NCBI GenBank assembly: GCA_020831825.1 | Contig: JAFIFW010000010.1 | Location: 1 to 64,000 of the forward strand | Source: Methylophaga sp. | GTDB lineage: Bacteria; Pseudomonadota; Gammaproteobacteria; Nitrosococcales; Methylophagaceae | DNA: 64,000 bases | Direction of reading: 5' to 3' | The notes under the pieces: generated by a model | Database searches by the model: none | What the model was told of the DNA's origin: nothing | Seen by the model: the letters and a program-made list of their open reading frames with translations, nothing else | Translations under genes and position numbers: made by a program | Part shown: in pieces, positions 8,032-16,554 of the stretch | How the letters are laid out: every line of letters begins with the position of its first letter | Numbering within the stretch: the stretch's first letter is position 1

Positions 8032-8253
8032 TTAGTCGCAGAAGGTACTGATGTATAAGGCCTCAACTTTATCCCGAGCCCATTGGGTCTTGCGCAGGAA
8101 TTTGAGTGATGACTTGATGGATGGCTCATGACTGAAGCAGTTGATATTGATTTTTTCGTGCAAGCTCTGCCAGCCGTAATGCTCATGCAATCGGGTCAGA
8201 ATTTTTTCCAGGGTGAGCCCATGCAATGGGTTATTGGCTTGTGTTTGAGTCAT
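8032..8253 (-). CDS. VF530-family small DNA-binding protein (DUF2132)
   Basis: A 73-residue protein starting [12 protein letters not shown]. It is almost wholly made of the conserved DUF2132 core: [25 protein letters not shown], and [13 protein letters not shown]. The family is named after Vibrio fischeri VF530, a small double-stranded DNA binder of unknown role. I chose 8253 because the conserved family N-terminus begins there. It lies 34 bp behind the PQQ-propeller lipoprotein gene on the same strand and is probably co-transcribed with it. Confidence 0.85.
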   Translation of the reverse strand: MTQTQANNPLHGLTLEKILTRLHEHYGWQSLHEKININCFSHEPSIKSSLKFLRKTQWARDKVEALYISTFCD

Positions 8254-8287
8254 CAGGCGTCTTGCTTCTATGTGGGTCTGGACTTGC

Positions 8288-9400
8288 TCAACGCAAGGCA
8301 AATAGCTCACCATCGTCAGTGTTGAAATACAAGACACCATCCGCCAGGAAAGGTGATGCCACTATCGGCCAGTCAGCATCAAAACTCGAAATCAAGGCAC
8401 CATCGTGCAAGCTCAGGTTATGCAAATGACCGCTCATGGTGCCAACATAGACCATATCATCAGCAATAGCGGGCGATGAAAAAATCGCACTCTCTAGATC
8501 ACGTTGCCAGATGATTTTTCCTGTTGCCAATTCGACAGTATGGACTTGCCCGCTGGTCGAGGCGATGACGACCCGCTCGTCATATACTGCAGGCGATGCA
8601 AACAATTGACCCGATACTTGAATCTGCCATTGCAACTCACCTCCATGGATGGATAAAGCCGTGAGTTTTCCTGCTTTATCGGCGATCAGGATCTGATCGT
8701 TGTGGATTGCTGGAGCAGCATCAATTGCAGCGCCTGTTTCGAACTTCCAGCGTAATTTGCCTTGAATGCTGTCCAGTGCATAGAAATAACCATCATCACT
8801 GCCGAAATAAATCACTCCATCCACAACCGCTGGCGATGAATCAACCGGTGCGCCTGTTTCAAAATGCCAGAGTGCACGGCCTGTGGATTCACTGAGCGCA
8901 TACATATTGCCATCAAGGCTGCCCACATAGACCGCGTCACCATGAACCAGTGGAGATGAAAATACTTTATCGTTGGTTTTGTATCGCCAGCGTTGTGCAC
9001 CAGTATTGATATCAAGTGCATAAACAAAACTGTCATCACTTCCTATATAGACACTGGTGGCAGTGACAGCAGGGCTGGCAAACACACCGGCACCGGTTGC
9101 AAATTGCCAAAGCAAGTCACCTGAACCGGCATCAATGGCATAGACGTCACCTTCATAAGCCCCAGCAAACACAACACCGGCATTCACAACAGGAGAAGAC
9201 GCCAGGCCCTGATCGCCTTCAAAACGCCAGACCAGCGCTTGTTTGTCGAGTTGAACAGGGCCAGGACCGACAAAATATCCAGTGCGAAATAAGTCGCCCC
9301 GAAACAGCGAGGTTTCGCCGCTGCTTGACGAGTTATGGCAACCGGTAAGTCCTGACAGTAGCAAAACACACAACAACCCGAAGAGTTTGTGCATATTCAT
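8288..9400 (-). CDS. PQQ-repeat beta-propeller lipoprotein (BamB-like)
   Basis: A 370-residue protein with a lipoprotein signal (LSGLTGC, Cys21) followed by seven or so propeller blades. Each blade has the pattern SSPAV...VYVGS.DG..YALD..TG...W.F, typical of PQQ-like/YWTD-type repeats. BamB is the outer-membrane-assembly lipoprotein of this fold. This gene is not in the usual bamB context (hisS-bamB-der), so it is more likely a generic periplasmic or outer-membrane propeller protein. No PQQ-enzyme catalytic residues are evident, so I do not call it a dehydrogenase. Confidence 0.82.
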   Translation of the reverse strand: MNMHKLFGLLCVLLLSGLTGCHNSSSSGETSLFRGDLFRTGYFVGPGPVQLDKQALVWRFEGDQGLASSPVVNAGVVFAGAYEGDVYAIDAGSGDLLWQFATGAGVFASPAVTATSVYIGSDDSFVYALDINTGAQRWRYKTNDKVFSSPLVHGDAVYVGSLDGNMYALSESTGRALWHFETGAPVDSSPAVVDGVIYFGSDDGYFYALDSIQGKLRWKFETGAAIDAAPAIHNDQILIADKAGKLTALSIHGGELQWQIQVSGQLFASPAVYDERVVIASTSGQVHTVELATGKIIWQRDLESAIFSSPAIADDMVYVGTMSGHLHNLSLHDGALISSFDADWPIVASPFLADGVLYFNTDDGELFALR

Positions 9401-9546
9401 TCCTTAAAATCGATGCTCAGTCGATGAGCAATTCAATGCATGTTTCCTGCGAAATGCACGATCTTCAATCTTTTACAGGTAACAGCCACATTCAGGCAGA
9501 CAATGCTAACACCCCTGCCCCGGTTTCTGCCAAGTACCACAGCGAT

Positions 9547-9903
9547 TCAGTCGGCAGTAGTTGCATTTAACAGCCACTGGCGAACGTCCGCATTTTGTCC
9601 CGAAAAAATAAAAGGCAAAATGACTCGCTGAGATTGATGAATAAAAGGCGAAACGGGATATCCTTCTACGAACAGCTCAGCACTGGCTCCACAGATTCGC
9701 TTGATGGCTTCGACATAGCTGGGCATATCTGCGACTCGGGCAGCATCCTCGCCCAGCCTCCAATCTCGACTCAGCCACTCCTGAAAACAATCATCTGTCA
9801 ATTGCCTGAGCACAAAGTCATCTTCAACCGCCACGACTGATGCCATCGGTAACATCAAAACCCAGGTCAGTAAGTGTTGTATGAATAAGTGCTTTGGTTT
9901 CAT
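9547..9903 (-). CDS. Small exported protein of unknown function
   Basis: Starting at ATG 9903 gives 118 residues with a clear signal peptide (MKPKHLFIQHLLTWVLMLPM..., likely cut after VVA). The mature part is acidic and has two cysteines (DDCFQEW; RICGAS), which could form a disulfide. A further in-frame start at 9999 would bury the signal peptide, so I prefer 9903; neither has a strong ribosome site. I do not recognise the family. It is divergent from the small-RNA locus. Confidence 0.5.
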   Translation of the reverse strand: MKPKHLFIQHLLTWVLMLPMASVVAVEDDFVLRQLTDDCFQEWLSRDWRLGEDAARVADMPSYVEAIKRICGASAELFVEGYPVSPFIHQSQRVILPFIFSGQNADVRQWLLNATTAD

Positions 9904-9960
9904 ATGGCTATTGACACATATAGCAGAAAAAATATTCCGGTTCGTAAAAACGCGCGATAC

Positions 9961-9998
9961 CAGTGCAACGACACTCAGAGAAAGTATATTTTGGTGCA
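9961..9998 (+). promoter_or_regulatory. Putative upstream activator elements of sRNA copy 1
   Basis: CAGTGCA (9961-9967) and TTGGTGCA (9991-9998) lie 113 and 83 bp before the -24 GG of the first sigma-54 promoter. The same two elements occur at 114 and 83 bp before the second promoter. TGGTGCA equals a perfect NtrC half-site, although the full NtrC dyad is not seen. TTGGTG-CATTA-CACCAA is also a local dyad here. Confidence 0.5.
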
Positions 9999-10031
9999 TT
10001 ACACCAAGAAAAGTCCTTTAAAAAACAGTAT

Positions 10032-10054
10032 AAAACAATGCACATCATTGTTTT
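10032..10054. repeat. Perfect 9-bp inverted repeat between enhancer and promoter 1
   Basis: AAAACAATG, a 5-bp spacer, then CATTGTTTT. It ends 17 bp before the sigma-54 promoter element. It could be a protein-binding dyad or a terminator-like hairpin, since T's follow on the plus strand. It has no counterpart at copy 2. Confidence 0.4.
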
Positions 10055-10071
10055 TGCTTGAAAAATAAATA

Positions 10072-10089
10072 TTGGCATCATTCATGCTT
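10072..10089 (+). promoter_or_regulatory. Sigma-54 (-24/-12) promoter of sRNA copy 1
   Basis: TTGGCATCATTCATGCT has the invariant GG (10074-10075) and GC (10086-10087) separated by exactly 10 bp, plus the TGGCA core of the sigma-54 consensus. Transcription should begin about 12 bp after the GC, near 10099. Confidence 0.75.
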
Positions 10090-10098
10090 TTTCTTAGT

Positions 10099-10179
10099 CG
10101 TAGTTTCAGTTGCATGTTGTTCTCTCTCTCGTCTGCGTGCTGAGCCTTGGGCAAATCTTCGGATTTGCCCTTTTTTTTT
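10099..10179 (+). ncRNA. Small RNA copy 1 (about 81 nt, sigma-54-dependent)
   Basis: No protein frame is plausible between the sigma-54 promoter and a perfect intrinsic terminator. The predicted transcript has a single-stranded-looking core, TGTTGTTCTCTCTCTCGTCT, then a terminator hairpin. A second homologous copy lies 274 bp downstream with the same core and the same length. This layout (short RNA, pyrimidine-rich core that could pair with GA-rich ribosome sites, U-tailed terminator) is that of an Hfq-dependent regulatory RNA. It does not match a family I can name: it is not Qrr-, GlmY/Z- or CrcZ-like in sequence. Start is inferred from the promoter. Confidence 0.72.
10149..10179 (+). terminator. 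Intrinsic terminator of sRNA copy 1
   Basis: GGGCAAATC, a TTCG tetraloop, GATTTGCCC, then nine T's. A perfect 9-bp stem. Confidence 0.92.
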
Positions 10180-10233
10180 GCCTAAGAAAAATAACCACTT
10201 CAATTGTGCAGCCCCTTCCCTGATGTACTGATT

Positions 10234-10272
10234 CAGTGCATATCAGTGTTCAAAGCGCAGTTCTTTGGTGCA
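10234..10272 (+). promoter_or_regulatory. Putative upstream activator elements of sRNA copy 2
   Basis: CAGTGCA (10234-10240) and TTGGTGCA (10265-10272) repeat the two elements found before copy 1 at matching distances (114 and 83 bp before the GG). The surrounding bases differ, so these elements appear selectively kept. Confidence 0.5.
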
Positions 10273-10345
10273 GTTGGCCCTGAAGCTAACCATGCAAGCT
10301 TCGCAAAAAAACCCTATACCATTGATTACAAACGGATAAAAAATA

Positions 10346-10363
10346 TTGGCACCATTAGTGCTA
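10346..10363 (+). promoter_or_regulatory. Sigma-54 (-24/-12) promoter of sRNA copy 2
   Basis: TTGGCACCATTAGTGCT has GG (10348-10349) and GC (10360-10361) separated by exactly 10 bp and the TGGCAC core. It matches promoter 1 at 14 of 17 positions. Predicted start near 10373. Confidence 0.78.
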
Positions 10364-10372
10364 ATACTAATT

Positions 10373-10453
10373 TGCGATGTAATGTTGCGTGTTGTTCTCT
10401 CTCGTCTTGATTACCAAGACTTTGGGCAAACCTCTTGGTTTGCCCTTTTTTTT
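10373..10453 (+). ncRNA. Small RNA copy 2 (about 81 nt, sigma-54-dependent)
   Basis: Homologue of the RNA at 10099-10179. It shares the core TGTTGTTCTCTCTCGTCT (one CT unit shorter than copy 1) and a GGGCAAA-type terminator. In addition it carries a perfect small hairpin, GTCTTG-ATTAC-CAAGAC (10404-10420), that copy 1 lacks in this form. The terminator stems of the two copies differ by compensated changes, AATC/GATT against AACC/GGTT, which supports function as RNA. No protein frame fits. Target genes are unknown. Confidence 0.72.
10424..10453 (+). terminator. Intrinsic terminator of sRNA copy 2
   Basis: GGGCAAACC, loop TCTT, GGTTTGCCC, then eight T's. Confidence 0.92.
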
Positions 10454-10526
10454 ACATCCTCAGCTCTTGTCTCGCTCTCACTCGCATCATTATCGTGCTC
10501 ACTTCCCATCATTTTCGTACCTATAA

Positions 10527-10622
10527 CTTCCCACCATTCTCCTGTCCATGCTTCCCGCCCTTCTCCTATCCATGCTTCCCGCCCTTCTCCTGTCCATGCT
10601 TCCCGTCATTCTCGCGTAGGCG
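10527..10622. repeat. Four tandem 24-bp repeats
   Basis: Units start at 10527, 10551, 10575 and 10599, each beginning CTTCCC and continuing about 24 bp (CTTCCCGCCCTTCTCCTGTC plus CATG). The first three are near-identical. The last diverges into a palindromic element. Frames translating it give only Pro/Cys/Phe repeats, so it is not coding. Confidence 0.85.
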
Positions 10623-10626
10623 GGAA
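10600..10626. repeat. Dispersed palindromic repeat (TTCCCG...CGGGAA)
   Basis: TTCCCG at 10600-10605 pairs with CGGGAA at 10621-10626 around GTCATTCTCGCGTAG. This matches the widely dispersed proteobacterial GTCATTCCCGCGNAGGCGGGAA element. The neighbouring 24-bp tandem units look derived from its left arm. Confidence 0.6.
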
Positions 10627-10811
10627 CCCATTGAGGCCTTGCAGAGATTCCGAACAAACACTGCACTTTTTTCGGAATAACTGTTGTTTGCATACCCATC
10701 GACGATAACTGTGGCTCTTTTGCTTATTTACAGAAATTTTGTGTGGTTTTTGGGTGACCGGTACGATAATTGCGTTACCCCTTCAAAGTTTGTTTTCAGG
10801 TTTTTATTTTT

Positions 10812-12584
10812 ATGGTCAGCAATGACAGCGCCATCCAACAATTTCTGACACAACACCAATTAACCCAGAGTTATTCCGCGGTCATCGAGCGATACTGTTC
10901 GCCGCTCGCACACGCGATAATTTCGCACCATAACAGTGCAAAGCGTCCAATTGTTGTTGGTATTCATGGTGCACAAGGTTCGGGCAAAACCACGCTGGCA
11001 TCTGTGCTGGTGATGTTGTTCAAATCGGTTTATCAAAAACAAGCAGTGGATGTATCGCTGGATGATTTCTATCTGACCAAGACGGAACGTGAACAGCTTG
11101 CCAGAACTGTGCATCCTCTGTTGAAGACTCGGGGCGTGCCCGGCACCCATGATGTCAGGCTCGCGGTAGATACCTTGCGGGCATTAACTCAACATCATGG
11201 CCATGTAGCTGTTCCGCGATTTAACAAGGCCACGGATGACCGCTTCGAGCAGGAAAACTGGACGCAACAACAAACCCCCGTCGATGTGGTGGTCATTGAA
11301 GGCTGGTGTCTGGGGGCCTCGGCTCAATCCAATGCGCAGCTGAACAGCCCCGTTAATTCGCTCGAGGCTGATGAAGATGCCGATGCCACCTGGCGCAGTT
11401 ATGTAAATCAGCAACTCAAACTCAACTACCCGGCTTTATTTGACTGCATCGATGTCTGGGTGATGCTGAAGGCGCCCGATTTCTCCTGCGTGTTTGACTG
11501 GCGTATGGAGCAGGAAGACAAGTTACGCATGGCCCTTGCTGATGACGCTTCCCGTCATTCAGGCGTAATGAACCCACAGCAAATGAGCCGATTTATTCAA
11601 CATTATCAACGTATCAGTGAGCATTGTATGAGCAGTTTGCCGCAAAAGATGGATTATCTCATCGAACTCGACCATGACCGCAAAATCATCCACATGACTG
11701 AACAGCCGCGCCAAGGGTTGAACATCGCGCCGCAGCTGTTGATCTTTACCGATCTGGATGGTTCATTGCTGGATCATCACAATTATCGACACGATGAAGC
11801 TGATGAACTGCTGACCAGGTTGGAAAATCAGGCTGTTCCGGTGATTCCGGTCAGTAGCAAAACCCAGGCTGAGATTGAGCTATTACGTGACAGTTTGAAT
11901 AACCAGCATCCCTTTATCGTCGAAAACGGTGCTGCGGTGTTTATTCCGGTTGGTTATTTTGTACAGCCACCCGAGGACGTCACCACGATTGGAGGCTACT
12001 GGGTTAAACAATTTGTTGAACCTCGCAGTCACTGGCAACAACTGATCAAATCTATCAGCGAAGATTTCTCTAGTGATTTCACCACTTTTGCTGAAGCAGG
12101 CATCGACGGCATCATCGCCATGACCGGGCTGAATGTTCATGCCGCCGCCAGAGCCGCCCGACGTGGTTATGGCGAGCCTGTCGCCTGGCATGCCAGCCCG
12201 GGTCGACAAAAACAATTTATCGAAGCACTCGAACAGCAAGGTGCACGTGTGTTGCATGGCGGTCGATTCATGCATGTTTCCGGTGATTGTGACAAAGGTA
12301 AAGCCCTGCAATGGCTGGTTTCAGAGTTTCGACGCAATGATCCTGAACAACGATTTATCAGTCTGGCTGCCGGTGATAGCCAGAATGACTGCGCCATGCT
12401 GGAACAGGCGGATCTGGCATTGCTGATTCGCTCACCGGTGCATGGTTTGCCTGAGCTGCATCGACAATACGGCGTTTATATTTCAAAAGACACCGGGCCC
12501 AGAGGCTGGTCACAAGGTGTCCGGGACATTGTTGTGTCCAATGATATTCAAGTAAATCTCAACGAGGAGACTCCCGATGGCTGA
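10812..12584 (+). CDS. Fused glycerate kinase and glucosyl/mannosyl-3-phosphoglycerate phosphatase
   Basis: A 590-residue two-domain protein. The N-terminal ~300 residues are a P-loop kinase (GAQGSGKT at 53-60; SLDDFYLTKTEREQLA; HPLLKTRGVPGTHD) of the D-glycerate 3-kinase family. The C-terminal ~280 residues are a HAD type IIB phosphatase (DLDGSLLD near 315, PVSSKT, KGKAL, GDSQND), as in mannosyl- and glucosyl-3-phosphoglycerate phosphatases. The fusion would make 3-phosphoglycerate from glycerate and remove phosphate from the product of the next gene. I use ATG 10812; an upstream TTG at 10770 has no ribosome site. It overlaps gpgS by 8 bp. Confidence 0.87.
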   Translation: MVSNDSAIQQFLTQHQLTQSYSAVIERYCSPLAHAIISHHNSAKRPIVVGIHGAQGSGKTTLASVLVMLFKSVYQKQAVDVSLDDFYLTKTEREQLARTVHPLLKTRGVPGTHDVRLAVDTLRALTQHHGHVAVPRFNKATDDRFEQENWTQQQTPVDVVVIEGWCLGASAQSNAQLNSPVNSLEADEDADATWRSYVNQQLKLNYPALFDCIDVWVMLKAPDFSCVFDWRMEQEDKLRMALADDASRHSGVMNPQQMSRFIQHYQRISEHCMSSLPQKMDYLIELDHDRKIIHMTEQPRQGLNIAPQLLIFTDLDGSLLDHHNYRHDEADELLTRLENQAVPVIPVSSKTQAEIELLRDSLNNQHPFIVENGAAVFIPVGYFVQPPEDVTTIGGYWVKQFVEPRSHWQQLIKSISEDFSSDFTTFAEAGIDGIIAMTGLNVHAAARAARRGYGEPVAWHASPGRQKQFIEALEQQGARVLHGGRFMHVSGDCDKGKALQWLVSEFRRNDPEQRFISLAAGDSQNDCAMLEQADLALLIRSPVHGLPELHRQYGVYISKDTGPRGWSQGVRDIVVSNDIQVNLNEETPDG

Positions 12585-13818
12585 TTTTTATCAAAACGGT
12601 ATTATTACGACCCTGCATAATCTGACACACCGACATCTGGCGGATTTGGAACAGGATCTGATTCAATTCAGCAAACGTCGTCCAATGGGCTTGCTGTTAC
12701 CCTCGTTATATTCTGAATTACAAGGCGAGGCACTTCCCAAAATCATCCGCGAACTTAAATCGGTGCCTTATCTGTCTGAGATTGTCATCGGTCTGGATCG
12801 GGCTGATGAAACTCAGTATCGACATGCTTTGCAGTTTTTCTCCGAACTGCCGCAAAATCACCGGGTGCTCTGGAACGATGGACCTAGACTGAGTGCGATA
12901 GATCAAGAACTGCAAGCCCTGAATCTGGCCCCAAAAGAGGCTGGCAAGGGTCGAAATGTCTGGTATTGCATGGGTTACATTCTGGCCTCAGGCAAGGCTG
13001 AATCGGTCGCTTTACATGACTGCGACATCACAACCTATACCAGTGAAATGCTGGCCCGGCTGATTTATCCGGTCGCTAACCCAACCTTCAATTATGAATT
13101 CTGCAAAGGCTTTTATGCGCGAGTGGCCGGTGGCAAACTCAATGGTCGAGTCAATCGCTTATTGGTCACGCCCTTGATTCGTTCACTGAAGTCAGTCGTC
13201 GGTCACAGCGATTATCTGGACTATATGGATAGTTATCGCTACCCACTGGCTGGCGAGTTTTCATTCCGGCGCGATGTACTCAGTGATATTCGAATTCCCA
13301 GTGATTGGGGGCTGGAAATTGGTGTGTTGTCGGAAATGCACCGTAACTTTGCCAATAATCGCCTGTGTCAGGTTGATATTGCTGACATCTATGATCACAA
13401 ACATCAGGAGCTGTCACTGGATGATCAACAAGCCGGATTATCCAAAATGTCGATTGATATTTCTAAGGCATTGTTCAGAAAATTGGCCACCAAGGGCACT
13501 GTCTTTAACGCCGAATCATTTCGAACACTCAAAGCCACCTACTATCGCATCGCACTGGATTTCGTCGAAACCTATCGAAATGACGCGATCATGAACGGTC
13601 TGCAGTTTGATATTCATCAAGAAGAAGCCTCGGTTGAAATGTTTGCCAAGAACATCATGGATGCCGGTCAGATGTTCCTGGAAAACCCCATGGAAACGCC
13701 ATTTATTGCCAGTTGGAACCGTGTGCAAAGCGCCTTGCCGGATATTTTTGAACGCCTCTATGAGGCCGTAGAAGCCGATTACCGTGATTTTCACGCACAG
13801 GATGCCCAACATGGCTGA
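12577..13818 (+). CDS. gpgS: Glucosyl-3-phosphoglycerate synthase (GT81)
   Basis: A 413-residue retaining glycosyltransferase. It contains the acceptor/donor region [21 protein letters not shown], the nucleotide-sugar motif HDCDIT, and the GT81-typical [14 protein letters not shown] and DWGLEIGVL segments. It joins glucose from UDP- or ADP-glucose to 3-phosphoglycerate. GAGGAGA precedes the ATG. It sits between the kinase-phosphatase fusion, which supplies the acceptor and dephosphorylates the product, and a phosphorylase that could reverse the pathway. The product, glucosylglycerate, is a compatible solute made under salt stress or nitrogen limitation in other bacteria. Confidence 0.92.
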   Translation: MADFYQNGIITTLHNLTHRHLADLEQDLIQFSKRRPMGLLLPSLYSELQGEALPKIIRELKSVPYLSEIVIGLDRADETQYRHALQFFSELPQNHRVLWNDGPRLSAIDQELQALNLAPKEAGKGRNVWYCMGYILASGKAESVALHDCDITTYTSEMLARLIYPVANPTFNYEFCKGFYARVAGGKLNGRVNRLLVTPLIRSLKSVVGHSDYLDYMDSYRYPLAGEFSFRRDVLSDIRIPSDWGLEIGVLSEMHRNFANNRLCQVDIADIYDHKHQELSLDDQQAGLSKMSIDISKALFRKLATKGTVFNAESFRTLKATYYRIALDFVETYRNDAIMNGLQFDIHQEEASVEMFAKNIMDAGQMFLENPMETPFIASWNRVQSALPDIFERLYEAVEADYRDFHAQDAQHG

Positions 13819-15553
13819 ACAGAATCCGGTGCGGCAAGCGGTGCTGCATCATTTGCATAGCATCTACAAAGACAGTCTGGATGACGATGGCTATGCAAAC
13901 TTGCTTGAACAACTGATCGAGCTGATGCGACTGCCTGATGATACCCGGCCGATGACGCCCTATCAGAACAAATGGGATCAGTCCGATATTGCGGTGATTT
14001 GCTATGGCAATAACTTGCTGAGCCCTGAGCAACTTCCGCTGCAATGTCTCAAGCAATTTCTTGATCAGCATCTACACGAATGCATCAATATCGTGCATAT
14101 CCTGCCGTTCTTCCCCTTCTGTTCCGATGATGGTTTTGCTGTTAAGGATTATTTTCAGGTGAATCCTGAACTGGGCGACTGGACCCACATTCAGGAGATT
14201 GCCGGTCGATATAAGGTGATGGCTGATCTGGTCATCAATCATGGCTCCAGCAGCAGCCAGTGGTTTGCCAACTTTATGGCCGGCGAAGGTGAAGGACACG
14301 ACTTTTTCTACACCACCCATGCCAACGCACCGATCAGTGATGTGGTTCGACCACGAACATCACCTCTGCTTAGGCCCACTGAAACAGCCCATGGACTACA
14401 ACATGTCTGGTGTACCTTTAGTCATGAACAGATAGATTTCGATTTTCGTAACCCGGAAGTGCTAAAAACCTTCGTGCAGATTATTCGTTTTTATCTGGAT
14501 CAGGGCGTGCGGCTGTTTCGCCTGGATGCCGTGGCTTTTTTATGGAAACAACCCGGCACCAGCTGTTTGAATTTGCCGGAAACCCATGAAGTGGTTCGGC
14601 TGCTGCGATTATTGGTCGAACAGGCGCAATCTGACGCCATCATCATTACTGAAACCAACATCCCCAATCGTGAAAATCTGAGTTATTTTGGTAATGCCAA
14701 TGAGGCGCACTGGGTGTATAACTTTTCATTGCCGCCGTTATTGCTCAACACCATGATCACCGGCAATTGCGGTTACTTGCGACAATGGTTAATGAGCATG
14801 CCACCCGCGCAAAATGGCACCGCTTACTTTAACTTTATCGCCTCCCATGATGGTATTGGCCTGCGACCGGCTGAAGGCTTGCTGAGTGACTCTGAGATTG
14901 CGGCGCTAATCACCACCATGCAGGGGTTTGGCGGCGAAATATCCTGGCGAGCGGCAGAGAATGGCATTAAAAAGCCTTATGAAATCAACATTGCCCTGTT
15001 TGATGCCTTGCAAGGCACTATTGCCGGGCCAGATGAATGGCAAATTCCACGCTTTCTCTGCGCACATGCAATCATGATGGCACTGGAAGGCATTCCGGCG
15101 TTTTATATTCACAGCCTGCTGGCAACAGGCAATGACTATGAGCGTTTGCAACAGACCGGCCACAGCCGGGCAATTAACCGCCACCAGTGGCAGCTGGAAA
15201 CATTGGAAGCAACGCTGGCAGCACCCCAGTCGCCCAACTCACTGGTCTTTCGTCAATTACGCAGCCTGATCGAACTCAGGCAACGTCAACCGGCTTTCCA
15301 TCCCAATGCCACACAGTTCACGCTGCAACTTGGCGAACATTTATTTGGATTCTGGCGGCAGAGCATGGATCGCAGACAAAGTATTTTCTGCATTTTCAAC
15401 GTTCACAATCAGCCTCATGCTTTACGAGTGGCCGATCTGAATCTGGTGTTGACCGACAACTGGCACGATCTGGTGTCCGGTGAAGTACTAGAACCCCAGA
15501 CTGAAACCATTGATCTCTCACCCTATCAGGTGCTTTGGTTAAGCAATCGCTAG
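13811..15553 (+). CDS. GH13_18 phosphorylase, probable glucosylglycerate phosphorylase
   Basis: A 580-residue alpha-amylase-fold enzyme of the sucrose phosphorylase subfamily. Nucleophile Asp239 (RLDAVAF), acid/base Glu281 (ITETN) and Asp347 (SHDGIGL) are present. Enzymes of this subfamily phosphorolyse sucrose, sucrose-6-phosphate, glucosylglycerol or glucosylglycerate. Because it overlaps gpgS by 8 bp, glucosylglycerate is the most likely substrate, giving glucose-1-phosphate and glycerate. Glucose-1-phosphate feeds galU next door, and glycerate feeds the kinase two genes upstream. ATG 13811 has AGGA upstream. Sucrose phosphorylase remains an alternative. Confidence 0.85.
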   Translation: MAEQNPVRQAVLHHLHSIYKDSLDDDGYANLLEQLIELMRLPDDTRPMTPYQNKWDQSDIAVICYGNNLLSPEQLPLQCLKQFLDQHLHECINIVHILPFFPFCSDDGFAVKDYFQVNPELGDWTHIQEIAGRYKVMADLVINHGSSSSQWFANFMAGEGEGHDFFYTTHANAPISDVVRPRTSPLLRPTETAHGLQHVWCTFSHEQIDFDFRNPEVLKTFVQIIRFYLDQGVRLFRLDAVAFLWKQPGTSCLNLPETHEVVRLLRLLVEQAQSDAIIITETNIPNRENLSYFGNANEAHWVYNFSLPPLLLNTMITGNCGYLRQWLMSMPPAQNGTAYFNFIASHDGIGLRPAEGLLSDSEIAALITTMQGFGGEISWRAAENGIKKPYEINIALFDALQGTIAGPDEWQIPRFLCAHAIMMALEGIPAFYIHSLLATGNDYERLQQTGHSRAINRHQWQLETLEATLAAPQSPNSLVFRQLRSLIELRQRQPAFHPNATQFTLQLGEHLFGFWRQSMDRRQSIFCIFNVHNQPHALRVADLNLVLTDNWHDLVSGEVLEPQTETIDLSPYQVLWLSNR

Positions 15554-15693
15554 CTGATTTTAACGGGTAGTCATGATAATTTAATGATATTCACATAGGG
15601 TCTGCTTATCTTTCAGTGGCTGCAAGCACAGCCGTGAAAAATAAACAGACCAGAATATTTAACGATTGAACACAAATTGAGGATAAAGCACTT

Positions 15694-16542
15694 ATGTCAA
15701 GGAACGCCCCACTCCGCAAATGTCTCTTTCCAGTAGCCGGTTACGGCACTCGCTTTTTGCCTGCCACCAAGGCGATGCCCAAGGAAATGTTGCCTATCGT
15801 TAACAAACCACTGATTCAATATGGTGTTGAAGAAGCACTGGAAGCCGGTTTGACACAGGTAGGCTTTATTACTGGCCGGGGAAAACGGGCGATTGCCGAT
15901 CATTTTGACACCAGCTATGAGCTTGAACATCAGATCAAAGGCACCAGCAAGGAAGCTCAATTGCAAGATATTCGTAAATTGATGGATAGCTGTGATTTTA
16001 TGTTTATTCGCCAACGCGAAATGCTGGGACTTGGCCATGCCATTTTGACCGGTGAACCCATGATCGGTAACGAGCCCTTTGCAGTCATTCTGGCGGATGA
16101 TCTCTGTGCTGCACCTGTCGAAGCAAAATCACGAAGAGCCCTTTCACAGCTGGTCGACTTGTATAATCAACATCATTGTACGGTTATTGCTATTGAAGAA
16201 GTCCCGCCTGAAAGTACCAGCAGCTACGGTGTGATTTCCGGTGACGAAATTGAGCCTGGCGTTTATCGCATCAAGGATATGGTTGAAAAACCGGCTCCCA
16301 AAGATGCGCCCAGCAATCTGGCCGTCATTGGCCGCTATGTGTTGACACCTGATATTTTTGAATACATTCGCAATACACCTCCCGGTGCCAATGGCGAAGT
16401 GCAGATCACTGATGCACTTAAAGCGATGGCACAGGATAAAAAAGTGCTGGCCGTTAAATTTAAAGGCCAGCGCTTTGACTGTGGTAGTATCAGCGGTTTT
16501 GTCGAAGCGACAAACTATTATTATCAACATGATTTCAAATAA
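15694..16542 (+). CDS. galU: UTP-glucose-1-phosphate uridylyltransferase
   Basis: A 282-residue nucleotidyltransferase with the N-terminal signature FPVAGYGTRFLPATKAMPKE, ADDL for metal binding and VEKP near the sugar pocket. It makes UDP-glucose, the donor for GpgS and for polysaccharides. It lies 140 bp behind the phosphorylase on the same strand, so it may be in the same operon or have its own promoter in that gap. The start follows TTGAGGATAAAG at a slightly long spacing. Confidence 0.95.
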   Translation: MSRNAPLRKCLFPVAGYGTRFLPATKAMPKEMLPIVNKPLIQYGVEEALEAGLTQVGFITGRGKRAIADHFDTSYELEHQIKGTSKEAQLQDIRKLMDSCDFMFIRQREMLGLGHAILTGEPMIGNEPFAVILADDLCAAPVEAKSRRALSQLVDLYNQHHCTVIAIEEVPPESTSSYGVISGDEIEPGVYRIKDMVEKPAPKDAPSNLAVIGRYVLTPDIFEYIRNTPPGANGEVQITDALKAMAQDKKVLAVKFKGQRFDCGSISGFVEATNYYYQHDFK

Positions 16543-16554
16543 ATTTCAACGCTC

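Noticed and set aside
10435-10708. Open frames translating the 24-bp repeats into Cys/Pro/Phe or His/Ala/Ser repeats
   Set aside because: They exist only because 24 is divisible by 3; no ribosome site, no signal, no plausible protein.
10770-10811. TTG start extending the glycerate kinase fusion by 14 residues
   Set aside because: No ribosome site, and the conserved kinase N-terminus begins after the ATG at 10812.
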